Positions 18,745-26,858 of a stretch of 64,000 bases of DNA are shown here, in pieces. The notes under the pieces are model-generated. The model searched no databases and was not told the origin of the DNA. It was given only the letters and a program-made list of their open reading frames with translations. Positions within the stretch are counted from its first letter, which is position 1; every line of letters starts with the position of its first letter. The stretch is from Massilia aurea (GTDB taxonomy: Bacteria > Pseudomonadota > Gammaproteobacteria > Burkholderiales > Burkholderiaceae_D): contig NZ_JANUGZ010000001.1 of NCBI RefSeq assembly GCF_024753205.1, positions 372,001 through 436,000 of the forward strand. Direction: 5' to 3'. The translations under genes and the position numbers were made by a program.

Positions 18745-19074
18745 ATGAAAACATGGTCCTTTGGAGCTGCGGTTGCGTTGGTTACCGTCGGATATATGAC
18801 TACCTGTTCGTACGAGTCGCATCGTGGCGAAGCAGCTATGGCCCAAGTACAAAAAGGCGACAGCGAAGAAAAGGTGGTCGCTCTCTTCGGTCCGCCCAAT
18901 ACACGTGAGCATCAAGGCAAGGGGTATCGTCGGTACGTTAACGACGCTTGTATCGACCGATGCGTGGAGCGACTGTGGTTCGAAAATCAGCTGTCAATCG
19001 TAGACGAGGCCTGGTTCGTAGCGTTAGACAATGATCGTCGTGTGCTTAAGGCGGCACACTTGATATCGCCGTAG
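18745..19074 (+). CDS. Small exported protein with BamE/SmpA-like domain, function unknown
   Basis: A 109-residue protein. An N-terminal hydrophobic segment (KTWSFGAAVALVTVGYMTTC) serves as a signal or anchor; a Cys follows it, but the preceding residues MTT are a poor lipobox. The rest shows the pattern VQKGDSEEKVVALFGPPNTRE followed by short strands, like the SmpA/BamE-type fold where a KG.S...V...G.P motif is typical. Paired cysteines occur in NDACIDRCVERLW. ATG at 18745 is chosen over an upstream frame that only translates repeat copy B. It lies in the low-GC small-gene island. No function is assigned. Confidence 0.68.
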   Translation: MKTWSFGAAVALVTVGYMTTCSYESHRGEAAMAQVQKGDSEEKVVALFGPPNTREHQGKGYRRYVNDACIDRCVERLWFENQLSIVDEAWFVALDNDRRVLKAAHLISP

Positions 19075-19102
19075 GGTTAACAAACGGCCATATGCAAGGC
19101 AT

Positions 19103-19205
19103 GTCTGCTTCGGGCCGACAGCTACCTGTCCAGACAGTCGGTGAGTTTTCCAGCCGGCAACCTGCTAAGCTGACGCGAATGGCCAAGTTCGGCCAGAAGC
19201 GGTTC
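19103..19205 (+). repeat. Intergenic repeat element, copy C
   Basis: About 100 bases, starting GTCTGCTTCGGGCCGACAG and ending TTCGGCCAGAAGCGG, with the shared core CCGGCAACCTGCTAAGCTG. It separates the genes ending at 19074 and starting at 19233. A long open frame running through it is an artefact of the repeat. Confidence 0.8.
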
Positions 19206-19232
19206 CTCAGCGGTCAAGAGTTAAAGAGAAAA

Positions 19233-19691
19233 ATGACAAATCTTATCTTAGAAAAAACCGATCAGGTCCGGATGTATACCAACATGCGCGACATTTTCGA
19301 GGCCGCCAACATTGCGCCGCAGGACTATGACTGGTACGTCAGCGACATCGAAACGAATTGGAGGCCACCGGGGTTTCGGCCGGATGATCAATGGTTCACG
19401 GGCGACAAACTCGCGGCATTCCTGTATGCCCATGAAATTCAATTTATCTGGGCAGTATTTAGTGCGGTACCGAAGGGGCTTCGCCCGATACCAGCTCAGG
19501 CACCGTACGTCGAGGACAATCCACGGTATTGGGATGGTACGGAGCCGGAACCGCAGTTGGAAGGCGCTTTGTTCGAAATCGTCTGCTGGGACAGCAGTGG
19601 AACGATTCTAATCAACCTACCCGCCCAGGCTATCGATTCGTTCGTGAACCGATATCCAGACGCCAAGCCGTTGGCAACCGCGCGCTCCTGA
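19233..19691 (+). CDS. Small soluble protein of unknown function
   Basis: A 152-residue acidic, tryptophan-rich cytoplasmic protein without signal or membrane segment. It begins MTNLILEKTDQVRMYTNMRD, with AAAGAG before the ATG at 19233. Features are DYDWYVSDIETNW, a Pro-rich PPGFRPDDQWF, and a hydrophobic WAVFSAVPKG stretch. The size, acidity and neighbourhood resemble immunity proteins of polymorphic toxin systems, but I do not recognise a specific family. It is flanked on both sides by repeat copies C and D, in the pattern one small gene, one repeat. Codon use is noticeably more A/T-rich than in the flanking core genes. Confidence 0.66.
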   Translation: MTNLILEKTDQVRMYTNMRDIFEAANIAPQDYDWYVSDIETNWRPPGFRPDDQWFTGDKLAAFLYAHEIQFIWAVFSAVPKGLRPIPAQAPYVEDNPRYWDGTEPEPQLEGALFEIVCWDSSGTILINLPAQAIDSFVNRYPDAKPLATARS

Positions 19692-19703
19692 GCGACGCCG
19701 CTA

Positions 19704-19806
19704 GGTCCGCTTTGGGTCGACAGCTGCCTGTCGGGGCCATTGCTGGATTTTCAACTTGGCAACCTGCTATGCTCGGCCGAACGGCCGGGTTCGGCCAGAA
19801 GCAGAC
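19704..19806 (+). repeat. Intergenic repeat element, copy D (best preserved)
   Basis: About 103 bases with clear inverted ends: GGTCCGCTTTGGGTCGACAG on the left and TTCGGCCAGAAGCAGACC on the right. The core contains GGATTTTCAACTTGGCAACC followed by TGCTATGCTCGGCCG. It lies between small genes ending at 19691 and starting at 19906. Confidence 0.85.
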
Positions 19807-19905
19807 CTTGGACGCAAGCTGCAATTGCATCGCTTCAGCTAATGCGTAAAGATAGATTGGAAACAGTAGGCGCAGTTCGCGTGCGCAAAAAGTGAGGCAT
19901 TTGTT

Positions 19906-20226
19906 ATGGGCAGAGGTGGATTGGACGAGTACGAAGCATGGTTGGATACACTCGATGCCAAGTTTCGTATAGTGAATGGAGGAATCCGTTCTGATTTTGA
20001 TGCGCCTTTCTCCATATCTCTTCTTGACTGCAACGACGTTGATGGGATTGTGAAGTGCGCGACAAAACTAAGGACTGTTTTTTTGTCGAACTCATCACAT
20101 CTTCCCGTTGAGTATCTTCTTAAGCGATTCATTCGGCTTGCCATCGACGCAAATCGCCTTCCGATCCCGAAAGAAGAGATCCTAAGCCGACTTCCAAAAG
20201 AGTGGGATTTCAGCAATTGGATTTGA
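19906..20226 (+). CDS. Small soluble protein of unknown function
   Basis: A 106-residue protein with no signal or membrane helix, beginning MGRGGLDEYEAWLDTLDAKF. It carries SISLLDCNDVDGIVKCATKL in the middle and a C-terminal PIPKEEILSRLPKEWDF. The ATG at 19906 has GAGG about nine bases upstream. It is compact, mixed alpha/beta by pattern, and lies between repeat copies D and E. Its base composition is lower in GC than the genes outside 18.2-21.7 kb. No family recognised; an immunity-like or cassette-borne role is only suggested by context. Confidence 0.62.
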   Translation: MGRGGLDEYEAWLDTLDAKFRIVNGGIRSDFDAPFSISLLDCNDVDGIVKCATKLRTVFLSNSSHLPVEYLLKRFIRLAIDANRLPIPKEEILSRLPKEWDFSNWI

Positions 20227-20260
20227 TGATGCCCGGTTAACTCGTCACCGCTTAGGCAAC

Positions 20261-20360
20261 GGCTGCTTTGGGTCGTTTCCGGTCTGTCGCGGCGGCTATT
20301 GGATTCATCCTGTCATTCTGCTAAGCTTGGTCAGCTGGCCTATTTCCGCTAAAAGCGGCC
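20261..20360 (+). repeat. Intergenic repeat element, copy E
   Basis: About 100 bases, from GGCTGCTTTGGGTCG to TTTCCGCTAAAAGCGGCC. The core is diverged (GGATTCATCCTGTCATTCTGCTAAGC). The rest of the gap up to the OmpA-like gene at 20588 is A/T-rich with no gene that I can support. Confidence 0.75.
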
Positions 20361-20587
20361 CTTGATTAACCGTGCAGCCATTTGTACGTCGTCTCCAATT
20401 CGTATCCTATTTAATGCGACTTGTTACTAGACAGCAAGTATGTGTGCTTTTATCGTGGCACTAGTTAGGTAGACTTTTCCTCCAGATTCAAAAGTTGAAC
20501 GGCGTTGTATATCAAGCTGTGTTGGCCATTCAATTATCTTAACTACTAGTGCATACAATAACTCTGAAACTTTCCAAGAAAATATTA

Positions 20588-21652
20588 ATGTCTAACGTCA
20601 CTAAGATTACGACAGCGGCTCTCGCTGCACTTATCTCTTTAAACGCCTGTAAGCGCGATGACGCCACTACTGCAGAGACAACGGCGGCGTCTACGACCTC
20701 GACAGCAGATTCAACACGCGCACGTTCGCAAGCGACACCGATTGGCAACCCAGCCAGCAGCAGTGCCGTCACACCGTTTGATTTGCAAAGCGTGCCTATA
20801 ACGTCGACCAAACTACCAGCGTTTCCCTACGTTGACAGGCCAGCGGGAACGGAGGGCTATCATAACGAGGAACAGCAATTCGACCAGATTTATGTGATTT
20901 CGGGCAATGAACTGCGTTCTGTCGAGGGCCGATACCAGCAGCGCTGGTTCCCGCTAAGTGTAGTAAAAATGTCATTGTTGGAGGCCTACCGCAACTACGA
21001 CAGCGCGTTTCGAGCGCTCGGCGCACTCCGCGTAGACGCAGTGGGCCCTGCCGATCCAGTATTCGTCGCGCGCAATGGCGATACCAAATCCATCCTCCAG
21101 CGATTGCGCCTACCCAACCTTCCGGGAGATTTACCGGGAGACGTTCCGGTATATGCGCAATACCTGCTGCGTGCGCCTGACAGGAACATCTGGCTCAGTT
21201 TCTCTGTGTTTGACGATGGCTTGAATGTCAGCGTCACGACACTGGAAGAAAAACCTATGCAGCAGCGAGTCAGTTTCATCAAGGCCGACGAGATGTGGAA
21301 CGCGCTGGGGAAGGACGGGCACGTTGCGTTGTATATCAACTTCGATACCGACAAAGCGGGTATCCGGCCGGATGGCAAACTTGCAGTGGATGAGATTGCA
21401 AAACTGTTGGATAAGAACCCCTCCTTGAATCTGACTATTGAGGGCCATACGGATAATGTTGGTGATCCGGCTCACAACAAGACATTGTCGCAGCAGCGTG
21501 CGGACGCCGTAATGGGCTCACTGATTGCTACAGGCATCGCTAAGGAGCGCCTCAGTACTCTAGGCCTAGGTGATACCAAGCCGGTGGCGGATAACAACGA
21601 CGATACGGGACGTGCAAAGAATCGGCGCGTCGAGCTGGTCAAGCGTACGTAA
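20588..21652 (+). CDS. OmpA-family lipoprotein
   Basis: A 354-residue protein. The signal TTAALAALISLNAC provides a lipobox Cys at residue 21, followed by a Thr/Ala/Ser-rich linker to about residue 65. A unique middle region of about 170 residues follows. The C-terminal OmpA-like peptidoglycan-binding domain (about 235-354) has LYINFDTDKAGIRPDGK, IEGHTDNVGDPAHNKTLSQQRADAV (located by TIEGHTDNVG) and GRAKNRRVEL. The Asp and Arg used by this family to bind diaminopimelate are present. ATG at 20588 is chosen because it begins the signal. It closes the small-gene island and is the largest gene in it. Confidence 0.87.
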   Translation: MSNVTKITTAALAALISLNACKRDDATTAETTAASTTSTADSTRARSQATPIGNPASSSAVTPFDLQSVPITSTKLPAFPYVDRPAGTEGYHNEEQQFDQIYVISGNELRSVEGRYQQRWFPLSVVKMSLLEAYRNYDSAFRALGALRVDAVGPADPVFVARNGDTKSILQRLRLPNLPGDLPGDVPVYAQYLLRAPDRNIWLSFSVFDDGLNVSVTTLEEKPMQQRVSFIKADEMWNALGKDGHVALYINFDTDKAGIRPDGKLAVDEIAKLLDKNPSLNLTIEGHTDNVGDPAHNKTLSQQRADAVMGSLIATGIAKERLSTLGLGDTKPVADNNDDTGRAKNRRVELVKRT

Positions 21653-22030
21653 TCATGGATAAGAATCTATAGATCCGCTTGCAAGCTGCCATCACGAATG
21701 CCCTTGAAAGATTCGGCCCTCAATAAAGTGCTAGACCCAACCTTCTGAACGTCTGCTTAGGGTCTTGGATTCAACCGGTCGACAGCGGTCCTTCTAGACA
21801 GCGATTGGGAAATCGAGCTACGGAACCGCGCAATCAGAGGCGGCCATCAGTTTTTGGGCTGAGGCTCGCCCAAGGTTGAAAACTGCCGGTCACGATCCTG
21901 ATCCCAGGGCCAGTTGCAGCGATTGGCAAAATCAGCAGGGCTTAGCGAGGCACCGCAGCACCCCGCGTCACGTCTATTTCCGCAAGTCCCACTTACGGTA
22001 GACAGCAACGCGAACCGCCCCGTCACCAGC
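21653..22030. other. Intergenic region without a supportable gene
   Basis: About 380 bases between the OmpA-like gene and the convergent OsmC-YcaO gene. A short stretch near 21757-21792 (CTGCTTAGGGTC ... GTCGACAGCGGTCC) may be a badly decayed left half of the island repeat. An imperfect inverted repeat at 21848-21885 (CAGTTTTTGGGC / GCCCAAGG..AAAACTG) could be a weak terminator. Nothing else is seen. Confidence 0.5.
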
Positions 22031-24229
22031 TCAGCGGGCTGCCGCTTTCGCCCGCGCTGCGTGCAGCTTCTTGTAGCTGTCGATCAGGCGGTGATGACGC
22101 TCGAGTCCCTCCAGCGCCATGCTCGTCGGGGCCAGGCCATGGAAGCGCACGCTGCCGTCCACCGAGCCGAGCACCGCGTCCATGCGCTCGTCACCATACA
22201 TGCGGCGGAAATTGGCGACATAATCATCCAGTTCCAGATCGTCGTCGAGCGAGACTTCCAGCACCACATTCATCGCCTGATAGAACAGGCGGCGTTCGAC
22301 GGTGTTGTCGTTGTACTGCAAGAACGCACCGACCAGTTCATGCGCATCCTCCAGCTGGCCGAGCGCCAGATGAATCAGCAACTTGAGTTCGAGCACGGTC
22401 AGCTGGCCCCACTCGGTATTCTCGTCAAACTCGATGCCGATCAGCGTGGCGATATCCGAGTACTCGTCGAGCTCACTGTTTTCCAGGCGATCGATCAGCG
22501 CTTCGAGGCTGTCGTCGTCCAGGCGATGCAGATTCAGGATATCGCTGCGGAACAGCAGCGACTTGTTGGTGTTATCCCAGATCAGGTCTTCGACCGGATA
22601 GATTTCGGAATAACCCGGGACCAGGATACGGCACGCGGTCGCGCCAAGCTGGTCGTACACGGCGGTATAGACTTCCTTGCCCATATCGGCCAGGATCGCC
22701 AGCAGCGTCGCCGCTTCTTCGGTATTGGCGTGCTCGCCCTGGCTCGAGAAATCCCATTCCACGAAGTCAAAATCGGCTTTGGCGCTGAAGAAGCGCCACG
22801 AGACGATGCCGCTCGAATCGATGAAGTGTTCGACGAAGTTGTTCGGCTCGGTGACGGCATTGCTGGCGAACGTCGGCTGCGGTAAATCGTTCAAGCCTTC
22901 GAAGCTGCGGCCTTGCAGAAGTTCGGTCAGGCTGCGCTCCAGCGCCACTTCGAAACTCGGGTGCGCACCAAACGAGGCGAACACGCCGCCGGTCTTGCGG
23001 TTCATCAGCGTCACGCACATGACCGGGTACGTGCCGCCCATCGATGCGTCCTTCACCAGCACCGGGAAGCCCTGCTCTTCCAGCGCCGCGATGCCGGCCA
23101 CGATGCCAGGATATTTCGCCAGCACTTCTTGCGGCACGTCCGGCAGCGCCAATTCGCCTTCGAGGATTTCGCGCTTGACGGCGCGCTCGAAAATCTCGGA
23201 CAGGCACTGCACCTGGGCTTCGGCCAGTGTGTTACCGGCGCTCATGCCATTGCTGACGTACAGGTTCTCGATCAGATTGGTCGGGAAGTACACGACCTCA
23301 TTGTCCGACTGGCGCACATACGGCAGTGCGCAGATGCCGCGCGCGGCATTGCCCGAATTGGTGTCGATCAGGTGCGAGCCACGCAGTTCATCGTCCGGGT
23401 TGTAGATCTCGAGGCTGTAGGCATCGAGAATCTCCGCCGGGAGCGCATCGTTTGGGCCTGGCTTGAACCAGCGCTCGTTCGGGTAATGGACGAACGGTGC
23501 GTTGGCGATGTCTTCGCCCCAGAACGCACCGGCGTAGAAGTGATTGCAATTGAGGCGTTCGATGTATTCGCCCAGTGCCGACGCCAGTGCGCTTTCCTTC
23601 GTCGCGCCCTTGCCATTGGTGAAGCACATTGGCGAATGGGCGTCGCGGATATGCAGCGACCACACGTTCGGAACGATATTGCGCCACGAGGCGATCTCGA
23701 TCTTGATGCCCCAGTCGGCCAGCATGCCGGACATATTGGCGATGGTCTGCTCGAGCGGCAGGTCCTTGCCGGTGATATAGGTGCGCGAATCGGTCGATGG
23801 CTGCAGCGTGAGCAAGGCCTGCGCATCGGCGTCGAGATTCTCGACTTCTTCGATGACGAACTCGGGGCCGGCCTGCACCACTTTCTTGACCGTGCAGCGG
23901 TCGATCGAGCGCAGGATGCCCTGGCGGTCCTTGTCCGAGATATCGGCAGGCAGCTCGATCTGGATCTTGAAAATCTGCTGGTAACGGTTTTCCGGGTCGA
24001 CGATATTGTTCTGCGACAGACGGATATTTTCGGTCGGGATGTTGCGCGTATCGCAGTACAGCTTGACGAAGTACGCCGCGCACAGGGCCGACGAAGCCAG
24101 GAAATAATCGAACGGGCCCGGCGCCGAACCGTCACCCTTGTAGCGGATGGGTTGGTCGGCAATCACCGTGAAGTCATCGAACTTCGCCTCAAGACGAAGT
24201 TTGTCGAGAAAGTTGACCTTAATTTCCAT
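22031..24229 (-). CDS. ycaO: OsmC domain/YcaO domain fusion protein
   Basis: A 732-residue cytoplasmic protein. Residues 1-135 form an OsmC-like domain (DQPIRYKGDGSAPGPFDYFLASSALCAAYFVKLYC, recognisable by the Cys at about 50). Residues about 150-590 form the YcaO ATP-dependent domain, with FTNGKGATKESALASALGEYIER, EAQVQCLSEIFERAVKREI and the acidic DFVEWDFSSQGE stretch. The C-terminal 130 residues are helical and TPR-like. YcaO enzymes activate amide oxygen with ATP; E. coli YcaO has been linked to beta-methylthiolation of ribosomal protein S12. The gene stands alone, and no RiPP precursor or partner dehydrogenase is adjacent. Confidence 0.92.
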   Translation of the reverse strand: MEIKVNFLDKLRLEAKFDDFTVIADQPIRYKGDGSAPGPFDYFLASSALCAAYFVKLYCDTRNIPTENIRLSQNNIVDPENRYQQIFKIQIELPADISDKDRQGILRSIDRCTVKKVVQAGPEFVIEEVENLDADAQALLTLQPSTDSRTYITGKDLPLEQTIANMSGMLADWGIKIEIASWRNIVPNVWSLHIRDAHSPMCFTNGKGATKESALASALGEYIERLNCNHFYAGAFWGEDIANAPFVHYPNERWFKPGPNDALPAEILDAYSLEIYNPDDELRGSHLIDTNSGNAARGICALPYVRQSDNEVVYFPTNLIENLYVSNGMSAGNTLAEAQVQCLSEIFERAVKREILEGELALPDVPQEVLAKYPGIVAGIAALEEQGFPVLVKDASMGGTYPVMCVTLMNRKTGGVFASFGAHPSFEVALERSLTELLQGRSFEGLNDLPQPTFASNAVTEPNNFVEHFIDSSGIVSWRFFSAKADFDFVEWDFSSQGEHANTEEAATLLAILADMGKEVYTAVYDQLGATACRILVPGYSEIYPVEDLIWDNTNKSLLFRSDILNLHRLDDDSLEALIDRLENSELDEYSDIATLIGIEFDENTEWGQLTVLELKLLIHLALGQLEDAHELVGAFLQYNDNTVERRLFYQAMNVVLEVSLDDDLELDDYVANFRRMYGDERMDAVLGSVDGSVRFHGLAPTSMALEGLERHHRLIDSYKKLHAARAKAAAR

Positions 24230-24564
24230 CGCAGATTTCCTCAGTAATGCTCAAAATCGTTCAAAAACATAAAGCCCTGTAAAAACAGGGCTTTATTATT
24301 ATGCAGACACTTGCATGTCAGCTGCCAGTCACTGGCGCCAGGCACACAGCGCGCCATTTTAGCATTATTGCAGTGCCAGATCGTCGCTGGCGGGCGTGAT
24401 AATCACGTGATCTGGTCACAGTTCCATGTGCCCCAAAGTCTGCCCCGCTGCTAACGTGGGGTGTATGTTTTCCTCTACTTAAATGTTGGTTAGTTACATT
24501 TTACCGAAAAAGAGCTGACCCTCTCCAAGCGATCCTGCGACAACCTTTCCAGCGATTGACGTGA
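24230..24564. other. Intergenic region: hairpin and 18-base repeat, no gene
   Basis: About 335 bases between the OsmC-YcaO start and the end of the GlxA-type regulator. Apart from the hairpin at 24271-24294 it contains TGTTGGTTAGTTACATTT at 24484-24501, which recurs exactly at 48797-48814. No coding sequence is supportable. Confidence 0.6.
24271..24294. terminator. Symmetric hairpin 40 bases upstream of the OsmC-YcaO gene
   Basis: A perfect nine-base stem AAAGCCCTG/CAGGGCTTT with a six-base loop. On minus the stem is followed by ATGTTTTTG, and on plus by ATTATTATG. It is a plausible terminator for transcription arriving from the GlxA-type gene, or a regulatory hairpin inside the ycaO leader. 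Confidence 0.65.
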
Positions 24565-25563
24565 TCAGGTTTCAGCCTGCTCAACGCTACTTGCCCGAAA
24601 GCGCTTGCGGTAGTCGGAAGGCGATATGCGCAGGGCTGCCTTGAAGTGCTGCCGAAGCGACAGCGCCGTGCCGAATCCGGCTGCGTGCGCGACGCGCTCG
24701 ATTGACAAGTCCCCTGCCTCAAGCAGCCGCTGCGCATGGATCAGTCTCTGGTTCTGCAACCACTGCTTGAAGGAGGTTCCGGTAGCAAGGCGAAAATGAC
24801 GTGTGAAATTGCGCCGGCTCATGGCAGCACGCTCGGCCAGCATGTCAATGCTGTGCTCCTCGTGCAGATGTTGACCGACCCACTCGAGCAACTGGGCGAA
24901 ACGCCCTGCCGCAGCGTCGTCCGGCAACGGTTGCTCGATGAACTGCGCCTGTCCGCCGTCACGGTGCGGCGCAACCAGGATGTGCTTTGCGACACGATTG
25001 GCGACCTCGGCACCACACAACCGCCGCAGCAGATGGAGGCAGCAATCGAGGCCGGCGGCAACGCCCGCCGACGTCAGTATGTCGCCATCATCCACGTACA
25101 GCACATGCCGATCCACGGCAAGTCGGGGATAGTGCTGCGCGAGCATGTCTGCCGCCTCCCAGTGCGTTGCCACCGTTCGCCCATCGAGCAGGCCGGCCTG
25201 TGCCAGCGGAAAGGCGCCCAGGCACAAGCCGACAACCGTGGCGCCGCGCGCATGGCCGCGGCGCACACTGTCAAGCAGGTTGTCCGGTGCGCTGCGCCCG
25301 TCTGCGTGCCAGGACGGCATGACGATGATGTCAGCCTCGTCGACTGCCGAGAGATCGGCATCGATTGCGATCGCGAATCCGGCAGAGGTCGACAATGTGC
25401 CCGCCTGCGGCGCGCAGACAGTGATCGCGAACGACATCGCATCGGTGTCGACCACGCGGCTACCGAACACCAGACAAGGCACCGACAGGTGAAACGGCGT
25501 AATGCCCTCGAAGGCGATGACGGCGACTTTTTTGTGGAGTAAGGCGGGCGCGATAGCAGGCAT
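24565..25563 (-). CDS. GlxA-family AraC-type transcriptional regulator
   Basis: A 332-residue regulator. The N-terminal DJ-1/PfpI-like domain (residues about 10-185) has VAVIAFEGITPFHLSVPC, DIIVMPSWH and GLCLGAFPLAQAGLLDGR, with Cys at the nucleophile-elbow position, though such domains are usually non-catalytic here. The C-terminal AraC double helix-turn-helix (about 220-320) has DMLAERAAMSRRNFTRHF and VAHAAGFGTALSLRQHFK. ATG at 25563. It is divergent from the isochorismatase-like gene (137 bases between starts), which it probably regulates; this pairing of GlxA-type regulators with cysteine hydrolases is common. Confidence 0.93.
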   Translation of the reverse strand: MPAIAPALLHKKVAVIAFEGITPFHLSVPCLVFGSRVVDTDAMSFAITVCAPQAGTLSTSAGFAIAIDADLSAVDEADIIVMPSWHADGRSAPDNLLDSVRRGHARGATVVGLCLGAFPLAQAGLLDGRTVATHWEAADMLAQHYPRLAVDRHVLYVDDGDILTSAGVAAGLDCCLHLLRRLCGAEVANRVAKHILVAPHRDGGQAQFIEQPLPDDAAAGRFAQLLEWVGQHLHEEHSIDMLAERAAMSRRNFTRHFRLATGTSFKQWLQNQRLIHAQRLLEAGDLSIERVAHAAGFGTALSLRQHFKAALRISPSDYRKRFRASSVEQAET

Positions 25564-25700
25564 GGCCCGATTATATCGAAAGTTAGCCTTCGGGCCAATG
25601 TTCGGTGGTGACCGTTTCGAGCACAATCGGTCTTCCGGCCTGCCCGACGCGTGCAGGATATTGTCGTTGGGCGCCTCATTTCAATAAAAGGATCATCACC

Positions 25701-26249
25701 ATGAACAAACGTGCCGTCGTCGTCGTCGACCTCCAGAACGAGTATCTCCCTACCGGCAAGCTGGCCCTGGCCGGCATCCATGACGCATTGGACAATGCGG
25801 CGCGCGTGATCGCCGACGCGCGCACCAAAGGCGACCTGGTCATTCATATTCGCCACGAGTCCACGGACCCGGACGCGCCCCTTTTCACGCCGGGAACGGA
25901 TGCCGTCCATATCCATGACACCGCGGCGCCGGCGCAGGGCGAACCGGTCATCGTCAAGAACTTCCCGAATGCATTTCTCAAGACCCATCTCAAGGCACTG
26001 CTGGACGACCACGGCGTAGACCGGGTGACGGTCATTGGCGCCATGAGTCATATGTGCATCGATGCGACGACCCGTGCAGCGTGCGACTTCGGGTACAAGA
26101 CCACGGTCGTGCACGATGCATGCGCCACGCGCGACCTCGAGTTCGGCGGACAGACCGTGCCGGCCGCGCAGGTGCACACGGCGTTCATGTCGGCGCTCGC
26201 ATTTGCCTACGCGTCGGTGCTGCCCACCGACGACTACCTGGCAGGCTGA
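25701..26249 (+). CDS. Isochorismatase-like cysteine hydrolase
   Basis: A 182-residue hydrolase of the isochorismatase/nicotinamidase fold. Catalytic-triad candidates are Asp10 in VVDLQNEY, Lys in IVKNFPNAF (about residue 86) and Cys in GAMSHMCIDATTRAA (about residue 119). The GAMSHMCI block with its cis-peptide neighbourhood is diagnostic. AAAGGA precedes the ATG at 25701 at good spacing. Members hydrolyse amides or vinyl ethers of small metabolites; the substrate here is unknown. It is transcribed divergently from the GlxA-type regulator and stands as a single gene. Confidence 0.93.
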   Translation: MNKRAVVVVDLQNEYLPTGKLALAGIHDALDNAARVIADARTKGDLVIHIRHESTDPDAPLFTPGTDAVHIHDTAAPAQGEPVIVKNFPNAFLKTHLKALLDDHGVDRVTVIGAMSHMCIDATTRAACDFGYKTTVVHDACATRDLEFGGQTVPAAQVHTAFMSALAFAYASVLPTDDYLAG

Positions 26250-26858
26250 CAAGCCGCTGACCCCGGACAGGCTGACGCGGGCATTGGGCTGTTGGTAGCC
26301 CGATGCCGTGCGCAGCGGCCTGCTCGTCCCTGGCACTCTCGCATTCGTTCCCGCCCATCCGCATCCCCACTGACCACGGCCTCGTCCCGAAGCCACACCA
26401 GGGATAACTCATCGCCCCTGGTCAGTTCTCTCACACGCCTCCCCTCGCGCATCCAACCGGTTCGGCACCGTTCGATCGCGCCACCGGCCTGCCTGTGCAC
26501 AGGCGCACCTCACGAAACAAAAATCGGCAGAGAACTGACTTTCGAATGAAAGAATTTTCGTGAAATACGTTAACACAACGGAAATTCGAAAAAACGAAAG
26601 ATGTTTTGTATTACACGGAATTTCGCTATAGACTTGGTGTCACAGCGACGGTTCGAGCAATGTCAAAGACTTTCGATATCTCTTAACCGAAACCTGTACG
26701 CTGAGGATTCACGCAATACGAAATAAAACGAAAGATAGAGACAAGTCGCATCAGCTGGTCTGCATTCCGGCTCGTGAAGGCAGTGATCGCAACTCAACAG
26801 CCTTTCCGTTTGCCAGCCATCACCACGCTGCTCCAACAACTTATAAAGGAAGCGTTTC
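26250..26858 (+). promoter_or_regulatory. Control region of the glycan-uptake operon with CTTTCGA boxes
   Basis: About 610 bases before the TonB receptor. The first half shows only a nested inverted repeat (ACTGACCA/TGGTCAGT around ACCAGGG/CCCTGGT, 26369-26426). The second half is A/T-rich and carries repeated boxes in both orientations: ACTTTCGAAT near 26537, AAAACGAAAGAT at 26591-26602 and again at 26725-26736, and ACTTTCGATAT at 26669-26679. Similar boxes occur before the GH27 gene. They resemble the CTTTC-rich operators described for AgaR-type DeoR repressors, and such a repressor is encoded at 35041-35808. Confidence 0.62.

Noticed and set aside
19092..19232. N-terminal extension of the gene at 19233 through the preceding repeat
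   Set aside because: The extra residues are a translation of repeat copy C; the ATG at 19233 has its own ribosome site.
18183..20360. Interpretation of the island repeats as integron attC sites
   Set aside because: GTTAAC-like bases occur near some copies, but the RYYYAAC/GTTRRRY core pair is not consistently placed at the element ends and no integrase is in the window. Kept only as a cassette-like array.
22031..24229. YcaO protein as part of a RiPP biosynthesis cluster
   Set aside because: No precursor-peptide-like small ORF, dehydrogenase, protease or transporter is adjacent; the OsmC-YcaO architecture fits the stand-alone housekeeping type.
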